Shown here piece by piece: positions 1 through 8,695 of a DNA stretch of 64,000 nucleotides; position 1 is the first letter of the stretch; every line of letters starts with the position of its first letter. The stretch is from contig JAKLJL010000001.1 in assembly GCA_023151185.1 (NCBI GenBank), positions 62,001 through 126,000 on the forward strand, given 5' to 3'. Below the pieces are notes generated by a model, which made no database searches, had not been told where the DNA came from, and saw only the letters and a list, made by a program, of their open reading frames with translations. Both the position numbers and the translations under genes were made by a program. Origin of the DNA: Bacteroidota bacterium. GTDB taxonomy: Bacteria; Bacteroidota; JABWAT01.

Positions 1-745
1 CTGGTTTTTCCTCGGTTTCACCAATTGACGACAGGAAAATGGATTCCAGGTCGGACTTCTGCTGAAGTCCGACCAGTTCCTGCCGGATCGCAGCAAAATC
101 ACCGGACAGCACCATCTCGCCTTTATGGATAATCGCCAGGTCGTCGATGATTTCTTCGAGATGGGAAAGTACGTGGCTTGAAATAAAAACCGTTCCCCCG
201 GCTACAGAGAACTCTTTTAAAATCCGTTTCATCATTTTTGAGGATGACGGATCAACTGATTCAAAAGGTTCATCGAGAACAAGTAAATCAGGTTTATGGA
301 TCAGCGCACAGAGAAAACCGAGTTTCTTTTTCATTCCGGTTGAGAAATCGGCCACCAGCCGGGAACCGAGTTCCAGATCGAGCAGGTTTGCCAGGGGCCA
401 GGCCCGCCGTTCAGCTTCTTCTTTTGAAAGCCCATAAATTTTCCCAAAGTAAACCAGATTTTCGAGACCGGTCATCAGGTCATAAACTGCGGGGTCAGCG
501 TATAAAACACCGATCCGTTTCATCAGGGCCGGGTCGCCGTCTGAGACTCTGCTTCCAAAAAGTGAAATAACTCCTGAAGTCGGATCACTTAGCCGGGTAA
601 GCAGATTAATGGTGGTCGTCTTCCCTGCCCCGTTTGGTCCCAGAAACCCAAAAATCCGGCCTTCGTTCACCGACAGGGACAGGGAGGTGATGGCTTTAAA
701 AGGACCGAAAGCTTTTATAATACTTTCAAAGCGGATAATCTCCAT
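1..745 (-). CDS. ABC transporter ATP-binding protein (3' end outside window)
   Basis: This is the ATPase subunit of an ABC exporter, expected to power the permease encoded just upstream. The start is the ATG at 745-743, which overlaps the permease stop as TGATG, so the two are probably translationally coupled. Reading the minus strand gives a Walker A GPNGAGKTTT (about 600-640), a signature-like FSTGMKKKLGF, a Walker B LLVLDEPFESVDP and an H-loop ISSHVLSHLEE. About 248 codons are present and the reading frame runs off the window edge, probably close to the natural C-terminus. The short domain and the ATPase-permease pairing fit the ABC-2 exporter class (CcmA/NatA-like). The substrate cannot be read from the sequence. 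Confidence 0.9.
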   Translation of the reverse strand, partial: MEIIRFESIIKAFGPFKAITSLSLSVNEGRIFGFLGPNGAGKTTTINLLTRLSDPTSGVISLFGSRVSDGDPALMKRIGVLYADPAVYDLMTGLENLVYFGKIYGLSKEEAERRAWPLANLLDLELGSRLVADFSTGMKKKLGFLCALIHKPDLLVLDEPFESVDPSSSKMMKRILKEFSVAGGTVFISSHVLSHLEEIIDDLAIIHKGEMVLSGDFAAIRQELVGLQQKSDLESIFLSSIGETEEKP

Positions 746-2250
746 CAGGCTTCCTCTTTCAGTAAGTGAACCATTTTTTCTTTACGGCTTTCCCAGATCC
801 GGGCAATCAGATCCGGACTGAAGCTGCTTAAAACAAGTATAAAAAGTGAGCCGGTCAGGATAATGACTGGAGCATCGGGTGAGGCTGATAGCCACCCTGC
901 GATCAATTCAGTGCCAACCATGGCGATCATGACGCCTGCCATAATAATGATGGCCAGGAGAAACCGCTGGGAGGAAGGGCCCCGTATCCCCCCTTTAACC
1001 GGCATCCGGATGATCAGCCACCCGTTCAGAATCAGAAGACAATCCATATAAATAAAGCTCAGGGCAAGTGAAAACCCTGTTTTCGCCAGCCAGATGGTGA
1101 AAAACCGTGAGGAAAAAAGCCGCAGGCCGTCGTACCCGGCAAGAATGATCAGGTAGAAAAGGAGACTGACCGTAATTGCTGTTTTCAATTGCCGGATGAG
1201 GTCACGGGTTTGGTTTCTTATCGTGAGATGAGGCCAGGCAAACGTGCCCAGTACACCCAGAGCATAGAACCAAAAGGTTGTTCCGATCACCAGCCAAAGC
1301 ATTTTTCCATCAGGAACGAAAAGATCAGCAGCCGGGTCTTCAGAAAACCGTACACTTCCCGTAAGGAATCCCATAAACGGGCCGATCAGGATCAGTATTC
1401 CAAAGGTTGGGTGACGCCGGACAGCAGCCCACCACGGATTTAAAATCAGCCGTAATTTTCCGGATTGAGTCTGATCAGGATCTGAAACCGTTTCCTCTGA
1501 CCGTTCCATCCAGAGAAATAACCGGTTGTCCGCCCAAAGGCCCGCCACTGCAATGACAAGGAGAATCAGGCTGCCGGTCAGATGAGGAGAAACCAGATTT
1601 TCTGCTGCAAGTCCGCTGATCCAGTACCGGTTGAGACTTTCAATTACTGAACTGCCGGCTTCGCTGCGGGAAATCTGAAGGAACAAAAAGTACAGCAGGA
1701 AAAAAACCAGAATGGAGGCCTGTCTGAAAAACCATTTCTGCTGTTTCAACCGGAACATGAGGGCAGAGACGAGCCGGATGAGAATCATCAGAAAGAGGAT
1801 CCAGATCAGAATCTGCGGCAGTGCAGCCGGATACTCTGAAGTCCGGAACCAGGATAACCCGAAAATCAGCAGGAAGAGGGAAATGATCAGGGTTTGAGGC
1901 TGAAGAATCCGGTCAATCCAGTCCAGAAGGTACAGGTCGGCGTCACTGACGGGGAGAAATCGGAACCTGCCCAGTCCGGTTTTTCCTATTTTGGCTGACC
2001 GGATCGGCAACAGGATTGCCAGAAAGGACGAAAACCCGAAAATTCCGCCCCAGATCAGGACCGGGTCCTGTTTCTGCAGTTCCCGAAGGACATTTCCGGC
2101 TGACAGGCTGGATACAAGCAGCAAGGACCAGATCGCCATCATGACGACGATCAGAAGCAGGGTTCCGAACCGCTTTTTTCCCAAGATCTGATTTTTCAGC
2201 AGAATCAGTCTGCCGGTAACCAGGGTTTTGATCAGAGAAAACTGGATCAT
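745..2250 (-). CDS. ABC transporter permease, about 12 TM segments
   Basis: This 501-residue integral membrane protein has about twelve hydrophobic segments spread along its length, for example FGTLLLIVVMMAIWSLLLVS near the N-terminus and FLLAIIIMAGVMIAMVG near the C-terminus. It has no recognisable catalytic motif. It is read immediately before an ABC ATPase whose start overlaps its stop, so it is almost certainly the membrane half of that exporter. I chose the ATG at 2250 because an AGGAAGG Shine-Dalgarno sits a few bases upstream. The frame stays open to a GTG at 2301, which would add 17 polar residues and has no ribosome site. A TACCTTTA promoter-like box lies at 2334-2327. The exact permease family and substrate are unknown. 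Confidence 0.8.
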   Translation of the reverse strand: MIQFSLIKTLVTGRLILLKNQILGKKRFGTLLLIVVMMAIWSLLLVSSLSAGNVLRELQKQDPVLIWGGIFGFSSFLAILLPIRSAKIGKTGLGRFRFLPVSDADLYLLDWIDRILQPQTLIISLFLLIFGLSWFRTSEYPAALPQILIWILFLMILIRLVSALMFRLKQQKWFFRQASILVFFLLYFLFLQISRSEAGSSVIESLNRYWISGLAAENLVSPHLTGSLILLVIAVAGLWADNRLFLWMERSEETVSDPDQTQSGKLRLILNPWWAAVRRHPTFGILILIGPFMGFLTGSVRFSEDPAADLFVPDGKMLWLVIGTTFWFYALGVLGTFAWPHLTIRNQTRDLIRQLKTAITVSLLFYLIILAGYDGLRLFSSRFFTIWLAKTGFSLALSFIYMDCLLILNGWLIIRMPVKGGIRGPSSQRFLLAIIIMAGVMIAMVGTELIAGWLSASPDAPVIILTGSLFILVLSSFSPDLIARIWESRKEKMVHLLKEEA

Positions 2251-2326
2251 TAACCTTCCTGATTCATTGAGTGATCGGGCTGACCTGCTATGCTTCGGCA
2301 CATTTATGTACTGAAATTCCTGAATT

Positions 2327-2334
2327 TAAAGGTA
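2327..2334 (-). promoter_or_regulatory. Putative -7 promoter box TACCTTTA for the ABC operon
   Basis: On the minus strand the sequence reads TACCTTTA, one base from the Bacteroidota -7 element TAnnTTTG. It lies 77 bases before the preferred ATG at 2250 and 26 before the GTG at 2301. The hairpin at 2341-2363 sits where the -33 region would be. Confidence 0.4.
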
Positions 2335-2340
2335 TAAGTT

Positions 2341-2363
2341 CCCCTCCTTTGAAAAAGGAGGGG
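2341..2363. repeat. Perfect 9-bp inverted repeat (hairpin)
   Basis: Arms CCCCTCCTT (2341-2349) and AAGGAGGGG (2355-2363) flank a 5-base loop. It sits between the end of valS and the ABC operon, both minus strand. There is no T-run on the minus strand after the stem, so it is not a classical intrinsic terminator. It could be a dispersed palindromic element, an operator, or a weak terminator. Confidence 0.5.
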
Positions 2364-2453
2364 AGTTTCAAATGCCATAAGTTTCAAAATAATACGGGTT
2401 TATGTGCATAGTTTCCCGCCTTTATGATAGGAGGCGTGTTTAAATTGCCAGGC

Positions 2454-5114
2454 TCACCCAAACTGAGCAATCGCTGTTTTCAGTTTTCCAAGGTTTTCCT
2501 CGATTGAGGCCGCCTTTTCCTTCTCAGCAACGATAACCGATTCAGGTGCCTTTGCCACAAATCCCGGGTTGTTCAGTTTACCCCAGGTTGCCCGCAGAAT
2601 TCCTTCCAAACGGTCAATTTCCTTCTGAAGCCGGGCTTTTTCAGCTTCAACGTCGATCAGTCCTGCCATTGGGATGAACAATTCCTGTCCGTCGACCACA
2701 ATTGACCCTGCCATTCCCGGTTTTTGGGTTTCTGCACCGGCAATGACCTCCGTCACCTTCGATTGTTTTTCAAAATAGCCTTTATACCGGCTGAAGATCT
2801 GGGTAAACTCAGACGAAGTCGTCCTGACGTGGAGAGAAATCGGTTTTCCCGGCGGAACGTTCATTTCAACCCGTACATTCCGGATGGAATTGATGCATTT
2901 CTGAACAAATTCCATCTGCCTTGCAGCATCTTCATTTTTCCAGGCGGTATGAACCACCGGATAGGAGTCGTACAGAATCGTTTCACCCGGATTTCGGGGA
3001 CGAAGGGATTGCCAGACTTCTTCTGTGATAAACGGCATGTACGGATGGAGCAGTTTCATCATGGATTCAAACAGATGAAGGGCAAGGCTTAACGTCCGGA
3101 CTTTTTCAGCAGGATCATCACCATACAGCCGGGGTTTGATCAGCTCAATATACCAGTCGCAGAAATCACTCCAGATCACATCATAAACAGCATTGATGAC
3201 CTCATTCATCCGGTATTTGTCATAGCTGTCTTCTGTGCTTTCGATAGCCACCTGAAGCCGGTGAAGCATCCATTTATCAGCCAAATCAAGTTTCTCCGGA
3301 TCGATACCGGCAGAATAGGACTTTCCTTCTTCAATAAACATGGACAGGAACCGGTAAGCATTCCAGATTTTATTTGAGAAATTCCGGCCCTGTTCCAGCC
3401 GTTCCTCATCGAAATGAATGTCTGTTCCCTGTGGCGCAACCATCAGAATTCCGACCCGGAGGCCGTCGGTCCCGTATTTATCAATCAGGTCGAGCGGTTC
3501 GGGTGAATTGCCGAGTGATTTCGACATTTTGCGGCCCAGTTTATCCCGGATGATGCCGGTGAAGTACACATTCCTGAAAGGAACTTTTCCGGTAAAGTAA
3601 AGCGATGACATAATCATCCTGGCAACCCAGAAAAAGATAATATCCGGTCCGGTAACCAAATCATCGGTTGGATAATATTCTTTAAGATGAAGGGACTCCT
3701 TCGGCCAGTCAAGGGTAGAAAACGGCCAGAGCTGTGAAGAAAACCAGGTATCGAGAACATCCTCATCCTGTTTCAGATTGGCAGAACTGCAGTTGGTACA
3801 GGATTTCGGATCCTCAAGTTCACAGATCAGCTCTCCGCAGTCCTGGCAATACCAAACCGGAATGCGGTGCCCCCACCATAACTGCCGTGAAATACACCAA
3901 TCCTTGATGTTGGTCATCCAGTGCTCATACGTTTTCGTCCAGCGGTCGGGGTAGAACCGGATATCGCCGTTTCTGACAACTTCAAGTGCAGGCGCCGCCA
4001 AAGGTTCCATTTTCACAAACCACTGATCAGACAGCCGGGGTTCAATAACCACATCAGCCCGTTCAGAATATCCGACTTTATTGTCGTAGTCTTCGATTTT
4101 ATTCAGGAAACCAAGTTTTTCGAAGTCCGCCACAATTTTCTTGCGGGCTTCAAAGCGGTCCAGACCGATATACTCTGCCGGAACCTGATCATTCAGGGTG
4201 GCATTCGGATTCATGATATTGATCATGGGAAGCTGATGGCGTTTTCCGATTTCATAATCGTTCGGGTCATGAGCCGGTGTAATTTTAACAGCACCGGTTC
4301 CAAAGGCAGCATCCACATAGTCATCGGCAATGACCGGAATCTGACGGCCGGTCAAAGGCAGGTTCAGCAGTTTGCCCAGGTGATGCTTATACCGGTCATC
4401 GGCCGGGTTAACCGCAACTGCCACATCCCCCAGCATGGTTTCCGGCCGGGTTGTTGCAACCGTAATATGACCGCTTCCGTCTGCCAGCGGGTAGTTGAAG
4501 TAATAGAGCTTTCCTTTGGATTCCTTATAGATTACTTCCTCATCGGATAGAGCCGTCATCGAGGCCGGGCACCAGTTGATGATCCGGTTCCCACGGTAAA
4601 TCAGACCGGCTTTGTACCAGTCAACAAAAGTTTTTCTGACGGCAAGGGAAAGTCCGTCGTCCATCGTAAACCGTGACCGTTCCCAGTCGCACGAGAGACC
4701 GAGTTTCTGAAACTGATTAAAAATGATTCCGCCGTATTTTTCCTTCCATTCCCAAACCCGTTCCACAAATGCTTCACGGCCCAGATCATGCCGTGATTTT
4801 CCTTCTTCGGCTTTCAGGGTTTTTTCTACCCGGGTCTGGGTTGCAATTCCGGCGTGGTCCATCCCCGGCTGCCAGAGTACATCCTTTCCCTGCATTCTCG
4901 CCCGGCGGCTCAGAATATCCTGTATGGTCAGATTCAGAACATGCCCCATGTGCAGAACGCCGGTCACATTCGGCGGTGGAATCATGATGGCAAATTTCTT
5001 TTTGGGGGATGCCGGGTTCGACCGGAAATTTCCGTTTTTCAGCCAGGCGGCGTACCGGCTCCGTTCAACTTCCTTCGGATCGTAAACTTTGGATTTTGGA
5101 TTGGTTTCTGACAT
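2454..5114 (-). CDS. valS: Valine--tRNA ligase
   Basis: This class Ia aminoacyl-tRNA synthetase charges tRNA-Val in the cytoplasm. The HIGH-type motif PPPNVTGVLHMGH lies at residues 46-58 and KMSKS at 529-533, followed by the anticodon-binding domain. The C-terminal ValS coiled coil is present (VEAEKARLQKEIDRLEG onward). The length of 886 residues is normal for bacterial ValS. I start at the ATG at 5114 (MSETNPKSKVYDPKEVE), which matches the usual ValS N-terminus. An in-frame extension to 5210 would add 32 residues with no similarity to the family and would run across the promoter box at 5142-5149. The gene is divergent from the NTF2-like gene at 5290. Confidence 0.97.
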   Translation of the reverse strand: MSETNPKSKVYDPKEVERSRYAAWLKNGNFRSNPASPKKKFAIMIPPPNVTGVLHMGHVLNLTIQDILSRRARMQGKDVLWQPGMDHAGIATQTRVEKTLKAEEGKSRHDLGREAFVERVWEWKEKYGGIIFNQFQKLGLSCDWERSRFTMDDGLSLAVRKTFVDWYKAGLIYRGNRIINWCPASMTALSDEEVIYKESKGKLYYFNYPLADGSGHITVATTRPETMLGDVAVAVNPADDRYKHHLGKLLNLPLTGRQIPVIADDYVDAAFGTGAVKITPAHDPNDYEIGKRHQLPMINIMNPNATLNDQVPAEYIGLDRFEARKKIVADFEKLGFLNKIEDYDNKVGYSERADVVIEPRLSDQWFVKMEPLAAPALEVVRNGDIRFYPDRWTKTYEHWMTNIKDWCISRQLWWGHRIPVWYCQDCGELICELEDPKSCTNCSSANLKQDEDVLDTWFSSQLWPFSTLDWPKESLHLKEYYPTDDLVTGPDIIFFWVARMIMSSLYFTGKVPFRNVYFTGIIRDKLGRKMSKSLGNSPEPLDLIDKYGTDGLRVGILMVAPQGTDIHFDEERLEQGRNFSNKIWNAYRFLSMFIEEGKSYSAGIDPEKLDLADKWMLHRLQVAIESTEDSYDKYRMNEVINAVYDVIWSDFCDWYIELIKPRLYGDDPAEKVRTLSLALHLFESMMKLLHPYMPFITEEVWQSLRPRNPGETILYDSYPVVHTAWKNEDAARQMEFVQKCINSIRNVRVEMNVPPGKPISLHVRTTSSEFTQIFSRYKGYFEKQSKVTEVIAGAETQKPGMAGSIVVDGQELFIPMAGLIDVEAEKARLQKEIDRLEGILRATWGKLNNPGFVAKAPESVIVAEKEKAASIEENLGKLKTAIAQFG

Positions 5115-5141
5115 GGGTGCAGTCTGATAAATGAAAAACAT

Positions 5142-5149
5142 CAAATTTA
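5142..5149 (-). promoter_or_regulatory. Putative -7 promoter box TAAATTTG for valS
   Basis: The minus strand reads TAAATTTG, an exact match to TAnnTTTG, 27 bases upstream of the valS ATG at 5114. It forms half of a divergent promoter region with the box at 5267-5274. Confidence 0.5.
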
Positions 5150-5266
5150 CGAAATCTCCCGCTGATTTGCCCGTTATTTTTCCTGGACACCGGTCATCCG
5201 GCGGGAACAAACCTGATGGAACCGCAACAAAATGCCCGTTTATTTCAGGATCAGTTCCGAAACCAG

Positions 5267-5274
5267 TATTTTTG
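5267..5274 (+). promoter_or_regulatory. Putative -7 promoter box TATTTTTG
   Basis: TATTTTTG matches TAnnTTTG exactly and lies 15 bases before the ATG at 5290, with a GGAGG ribosome site in between. It supports the short start chosen for the NTF2-like gene. Confidence 0.5.
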
Positions 5275-5289
5275 CATCCGGAGGACCTT

Positions 5290-6189
5290 ATGACCTATTT
5301 CTGTATTCTAATTTTGTCGGCTGTTATCGGATTTTCACCTGCCTTCGGGCAGAAGCTGGCCAAACCTGTAAAAAAAAGTAAACCTGTTTCTGCTTTTCAG
5401 GACCTGGTAAACACGGAACGGGCTTTTGCAGATCTGGCCGCCAAAAAGGGAATCATGGCCGCCTTTACGGCGAATCTTTCTGATTCGGGTGTTTTATTCC
5501 GTCCCGGTCCGGTAAACGGCCAGGCATGGTTCGAAAAAATGGGGGAAACCCGCGGAAAATTAACCTGGGAGCCGGTTTTAGCCCAGGTTTCCAATTCAGG
5601 AGATTTCGGTTTTACTACCGGCCCGTTTTATTACAAACCGGATTCTCTCCCCTGCGAAATAGTTAATTGCACCTGGGGACAGTACCTCTCGGTCTGGAAA
5701 AAAAACAGTGACGGAGTTTGGAAACTCATGATCGACTTTGGTGCCCGCCATCCTGAAAAACCGGTAAAACGGGTTTCTGTAAAGCCGGCTGATGACTCTA
5801 AATTCCGGTTTCGGGTCAATCCGGAGGAAAATACTCTGGATACCCTGATGGCTTTTGACCGGAACCTGACCGACTCACTTGGGAAAAAGGGATATGGGAT
5901 CCGGATACAGAGAACCCTGCATAAAAAAGCCTTGGTTCTTGCTGACCGGTTTCTCCCCAGGACTGCCGCCAATCCCGGAAAGATTTATTCAGAAATGGAA
6001 GGATTTACCAGAGTGAAACCGGTTGGCGGAATGGTTGCTTCTTCACGGGATCTGGCTTACACCTATGGTTCAATCGAGGTTCGGGATTCGAAATATACCA
6101 GTTTGGACAAATATCATTACCTGCGGATCTGGAAGCGGGAGCCTTCCGGAAAATGGTCCGTTCTGGTGGATCTGTCTGCTTTGCAATGA
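5290..6189 (+). CDS. Secreted tandem NTF2-like (DUF4440-type) protein
   Basis: This 299-residue protein starts with a Sec signal peptide (MTYFCILILSAVIGFSPAFG). Two NTF2/SnoaL-like modules follow. The first (about 35-150) includes FQDLVNTERAFADLAAKKG, VLFRPGPVNG and a closing WKLMIDFGARH. The second (about 165-299) repeats the pattern, ending in WSVLVDLSALQ. NTF2-like folds are cone-shaped ligand or catalytic pockets; no active-site set can be assigned here. The ATG at 5290 is chosen for its GGAGG site 6 bases upstream and the signal peptide. The frame is open to 5131, but that stretch crosses the promoter box. The stop overlaps the next ATG (ATGA), so co-translation with the GNAT gene is likely. 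Confidence 0.75.
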   Translation: MTYFCILILSAVIGFSPAFGQKLAKPVKKSKPVSAFQDLVNTERAFADLAAKKGIMAAFTANLSDSGVLFRPGPVNGQAWFEKMGETRGKLTWEPVLAQVSNSGDFGFTTGPFYYKPDSLPCEIVNCTWGQYLSVWKKNSDGVWKLMIDFGARHPEKPVKRVSVKPADDSKFRFRVNPEENTLDTLMAFDRNLTDSLGKKGYGIRIQRTLHKKALVLADRFLPRTAANPGKIYSEMEGFTRVKPVGGMVASSRDLAYTYGSIEVRDSKYTSLDKYHYLRIWKREPSGKWSVLVDLSALQ

Positions 6190-6704
6190 CTGAAACTTTA
6201 ACCATTCGGAAGGCTGATCCGGCTGACCGCCAGGCTATTCTGAACCTGTACCAGAAAGTGGCTTCCTTTCCCGGCGGAATTGCACGGGTAAAGGATGAAA
6301 TTACACCGGGCTACATCGATCGGTTTATGAACGGCGCAAGGGAACGGGGGCTTGAACTGGTGGCAGAGCATGCCGGCAGGATCGTTGCAGAAATTCATGC
6401 TGCCCGGCCGGGAATTTCCGTTTTCCATCATGTCCTGTCCGATCTGACCATTGTCGTTGATCCTGATTTTCAGGGAAAGGGAACCGGACGGAAGCTTTTT
6501 ACCGGATTTCTGAACCGGATCAGAGAAGAGTTCCCTGATATTCTTCGGGTTGAACTGATTGCCCGGGAAAGCAACCGGTCTGCCCTCCGGTTTTACACTT
6601 CACTGGGTTTCCGGCAGGAGGGCCGGTTTGAAGGCCGGATTCATTCAGTTACCGGCGGGTTTGAGGCGGATATTCCCATGGCCTGGATGCGGGATCAGGG
6701 CTGA
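6186..6704 (+). CDS. GNAT-family N-acetyltransferase
   Basis: This 172-residue protein is a single GNAT domain that transfers acetyl from acetyl-CoA to an amine. The acetyl-CoA loop is visible as VVDPDFQGKGTGRKLF (motif A, Q/RxxGxG/A), followed by ELIARESNRSALRFYTSLGF (motif B), the usual end of the fold. The start overlaps the previous stop by four bases (ATGA), which decides between this ATG and an upstream one at 6153. It converges on the BMC gene with 18 bases between the stops. The substrate is not predictable. Confidence 0.88.
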   Translation: MTETLTIRKADPADRQAILNLYQKVASFPGGIARVKDEITPGYIDRFMNGARERGLELVAEHAGRIVAEIHAARPGISVFHHVLSDLTIVVDPDFQGKGTGRKLFTGFLNRIREEFPDILRVELIARESNRSALRFYTSLGFRQEGRFEGRIHSVTGGFEADIPMAWMRDQG

Positions 6705-6722
6705 CTTTCTTTCTGCAGAAGG

Positions 6723-7283
6723 TTAAATCATATCTCCGAGCAATTCTTTGCTGGGTTGGGGAATCACGACCCGGTTGACCAGAACTCCTTTTTCGGTCAG
6801 AATAGCAGAAGCAGCATCAATGGCTGTTTTAACCGAAGACACATCGCCGGTGCAGGTGAAAAAGGCTTTTCCGCCAAGCGCCATCGCAAGCCTGACTTCA
6901 ATTAACTGCACGGCTGCCGATTTTACTGCTGCATCGGCTGCTTCAATCAGGGCAGAAATCGAAAAACTCTCACAAATCCCGAGTGCATCCAGAAATCCGG
7001 CATGACTTTGCCCGGCGATTCCGGTCAGGACCGATGGATCCACATTCGGGATTACGAAATGATCAATCAGGGAAAACCTGACTTCTGCACAGGCATTTTC
7101 AACTGCAGACTGAACAGCAGCCACTTCGCCAGAAATCAGAACCATATATTTTCCCGAGCAAATCGTTCTGCTGAGCATCAGGTTCACATTTGCTGACTTC
7201 AGCATAACATCTGCTGCCTGATATCCCGCAGCAATACTCGAAAGTTCAATCAGTCCGATGGAAGAAGCTGGTGTTGTAAGCAT
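6723..7283 (-). CDS. PduT-like tandem BMC-domain shell protein (BMC-T)
   Basis: This 186-residue protein contains two BMC domains (about 6-90 and 96-180). Each begins with the characteristic start IGLIELSSIAAGYQAAD or LGICESFSISALIEAAD and continues into KSANVNLMLSRTIC or KSAAVQLIEVRLAM. Such proteins form trimeric tiles of bacterial microcompartment shells. The closest recognised relative is PduT, which binds a 4Fe-4S cluster at the trimer pore through a Cys in its first domain. The equivalent Cys is present here at residue 42 (SRTICSGKY). The gene lies 57 bases downstream of a pduS-like gene on the same strand, the known functional partner of PduT. No hexameric (BMC-H) or pentameric (BMC-P) shell gene, nor a signature enzyme, occurs in the window. 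A TATCTTTT box lies at 7313-7306. Confidence 0.9.
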   Translation of the reverse strand: MLTTPASSIGLIELSSIAAGYQAADVMLKSANVNLMLSRTICSGKYMVLISGEVAAVQSAVENACAEVRFSLIDHFVIPNVDPSVLTGIAGQSHAGFLDALGICESFSISALIEAADAAVKSAAVQLIEVRLAMALGGKAFFTCTGDVSSVKTAIDAASAILTEKGVLVNRVVIPQPSKELLGDMI

Positions 7284-7340
7284 AGTTGTCTAATCAGGTG
7301 AAAGTAAAAGATAGATGAACCCGCCGGGCCGTTCAGGGAA

Positions 7341-8669
7341 TTATCTGGTTTCCGAATTTTCAATTATGACATAGGCCGGGTTAACCTCCCGGATTGTTCC
7401 GGTTACACTTGAATGAATAACCGAACCCAGTTTCCCGGGTTCCGGCCGACCCAGAATATCATTTTTCTTAATTGGCTGTCCTTCGGTCACTGCCGGTGAC
7501 ACTGCATCTCCGACATGTTGCCTGAGGAGTATTTTTACCCATTTCGGGGCTGGCTTTTCATCCCGGTAGGGCGTATGGACATCGAATTCAGTTAAACCGA
7601 GCCGGGAAATCAGTTTTTTTAACGGAACCCGGCGGCCGTCCTTGAACGGGTGGACTTCGACCGGCTTTTTCTGATCCATTTTGATTCCCGCAGCCTTGTT
7701 TTCCCGCTTCCCTTTGTCGCAGGCTTCTTTGGGAAACAAATCCTCCGGGCAGGAATATAAAGTACACAACCCGCAGGAGCAGCAGAGGTCGGCATAGACA
7801 TTCCACATGGCGTTGTTCTGGCCGGTAAAACCCAGTGACCGCATGACTTTATGGGGCTGAACGTCGTAACCCAGCAGATACCTCGGGCAGAATTCTGTGC
7901 AGTAGCTGCATTGGTCGCAGGCTGATTTCCCGATCTGATGCCAGTTTTTTTCGGGCTGATTTTTTCGCTGGACCAATTTGTGATCCTCTGGCAAAATAAT
8001 CAGCCCCCCGGTGGTTTTTGTGACCACTTCGGTTGTGTCGAAGGTGAGTTTTCCCATCATCACCCCACCAACATAAATCCCGTATTTTTCACTGGTGACA
8101 CCCCCGCAAAACCGGATCAGATCGGCAAAGGGAGTTCCGACAGGGACCCAGAACGAGCCGGGATTTTTCACTGCGCCGGTTACACAGATAAATTTTTCGG
8201 ATACAGAATCCCCCTGAGAGGCCTTCCAGATATTCAGAACGGTTTCCACATTGTTAACCACACAGCCCACATTCAGCGGAATTCCGCCCGGCGGCATCAG
8301 GCGCCCGGTTGCGGCGTAAACAATTTCATACTCGTCGCCAGACGGGTAAAAATCGCCAAGTTCGAAAATGGCCAGTCCGGTTCCCGGCAGATGGGAAGAA
8401 ACGGCCTCAATTGCCGCCTGATTTTTCGACTTGATGCAGATCAGTCCGGTTTTGGCGCCAACCTGGTTTTTCATCAGAGCCGCACCTTTTACAATTTCGG
8501 CGGCGTGGTGAACCATCAGTTCAAAGTCTTTGTGAAGCAATGGCTCGCATTCAGCCCCGTTGACTAAAAAATAATCAACGGTGGAACCTGCTTTTACGTG
8601 AGTCGGGAATCCTGCACCGCCGGCACCGACGACACCAGCTTCTGCTATTTGTTCGGGTAATGTCGACAT
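7341..8669 (-). CDS. PduS/RnfC-like Fe-S flavoprotein (electron transfer, SLBB domain)
   Basis: This 442-residue protein has the PduS layout. A glycine-rich nucleotide/flavin loop GVVGAGGAGFPTHVK is at the N-terminus, followed by an SLBB-type middle region. Two 4Fe-4S motifs come next: C251-x2-C254-x2-C257-x3-C261-P, and a second built on C296/C297, C299, C302 and C307. It ends in an RnfC-type barrel-sandwich domain (PVTEGQPIKKNDILGRPEPG). In the propanediol-utilisation compartment, PduS is an NADH- and flavin-dependent cobalamin reductase that docks with PduT. RnfC of the Rnf complex shares the fold. The downstream PduT-like shell gene favours a compartment role, with electrons passing across the shell. 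A TATCTTTA box lies 18 bases before the ATG. Confidence 0.88.
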   Translation of the reverse strand: MSTLPEQIAEAGVVGAGGAGFPTHVKAGSTVDYFLVNGAECEPLLHKDFELMVHHAAEIVKGAALMKNQVGAKTGLICIKSKNQAAIEAVSSHLPGTGLAIFELGDFYPSGDEYEIVYAATGRLMPPGGIPLNVGCVVNNVETVLNIWKASQGDSVSEKFICVTGAVKNPGSFWVPVGTPFADLIRFCGGVTSEKYGIYVGGVMMGKLTFDTTEVVTKTTGGLIILPEDHKLVQRKNQPEKNWHQIGKSACDQCSYCTEFCPRYLLGYDVQPHKVMRSLGFTGQNNAMWNVYADLCCSCGLCTLYSCPEDLFPKEACDKGKRENKAAGIKMDQKKPVEVHPFKDGRRVPLKKLISRLGLTEFDVHTPYRDEKPAPKWVKILLRQHVGDAVSPAVTEGQPIKKNDILGRPEPGKLGSVIHSSVTGTIREVNPAYVIIENSETR

Positions 8670-8687
8670 ATCTTTTTTTGTAAAAGG

Positions 8688-8695
8688 TAAAGATA
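8688..8695 (-). promoter_or_regulatory. Putative -7 promoter box TATCTTTA for the pduS-pduT-like operon
   Basis: The minus strand reads TATCTTTA, one base from TAnnTTTG, 18 bases before the ATG at 8669. The 88-base divergent region to the sensor kinase at 8758 must hold both promoters. On the plus strand TTACTTTG lies just before 8758 but has a one-base-short spacer. Confidence 0.4.

Noticed and set aside
3921-4550. 209-codon plus-strand frame within valS
   Set aside because: Antisense shadow of the ValS editing region; no start signal and no homology that I recognise.
5131-5289. 53-residue N-terminal extension of the NTF2-like protein
   Set aside because: It would hide a clear signal peptide and GGAGG site, and it crosses the promoter-like box at 5267-5274.
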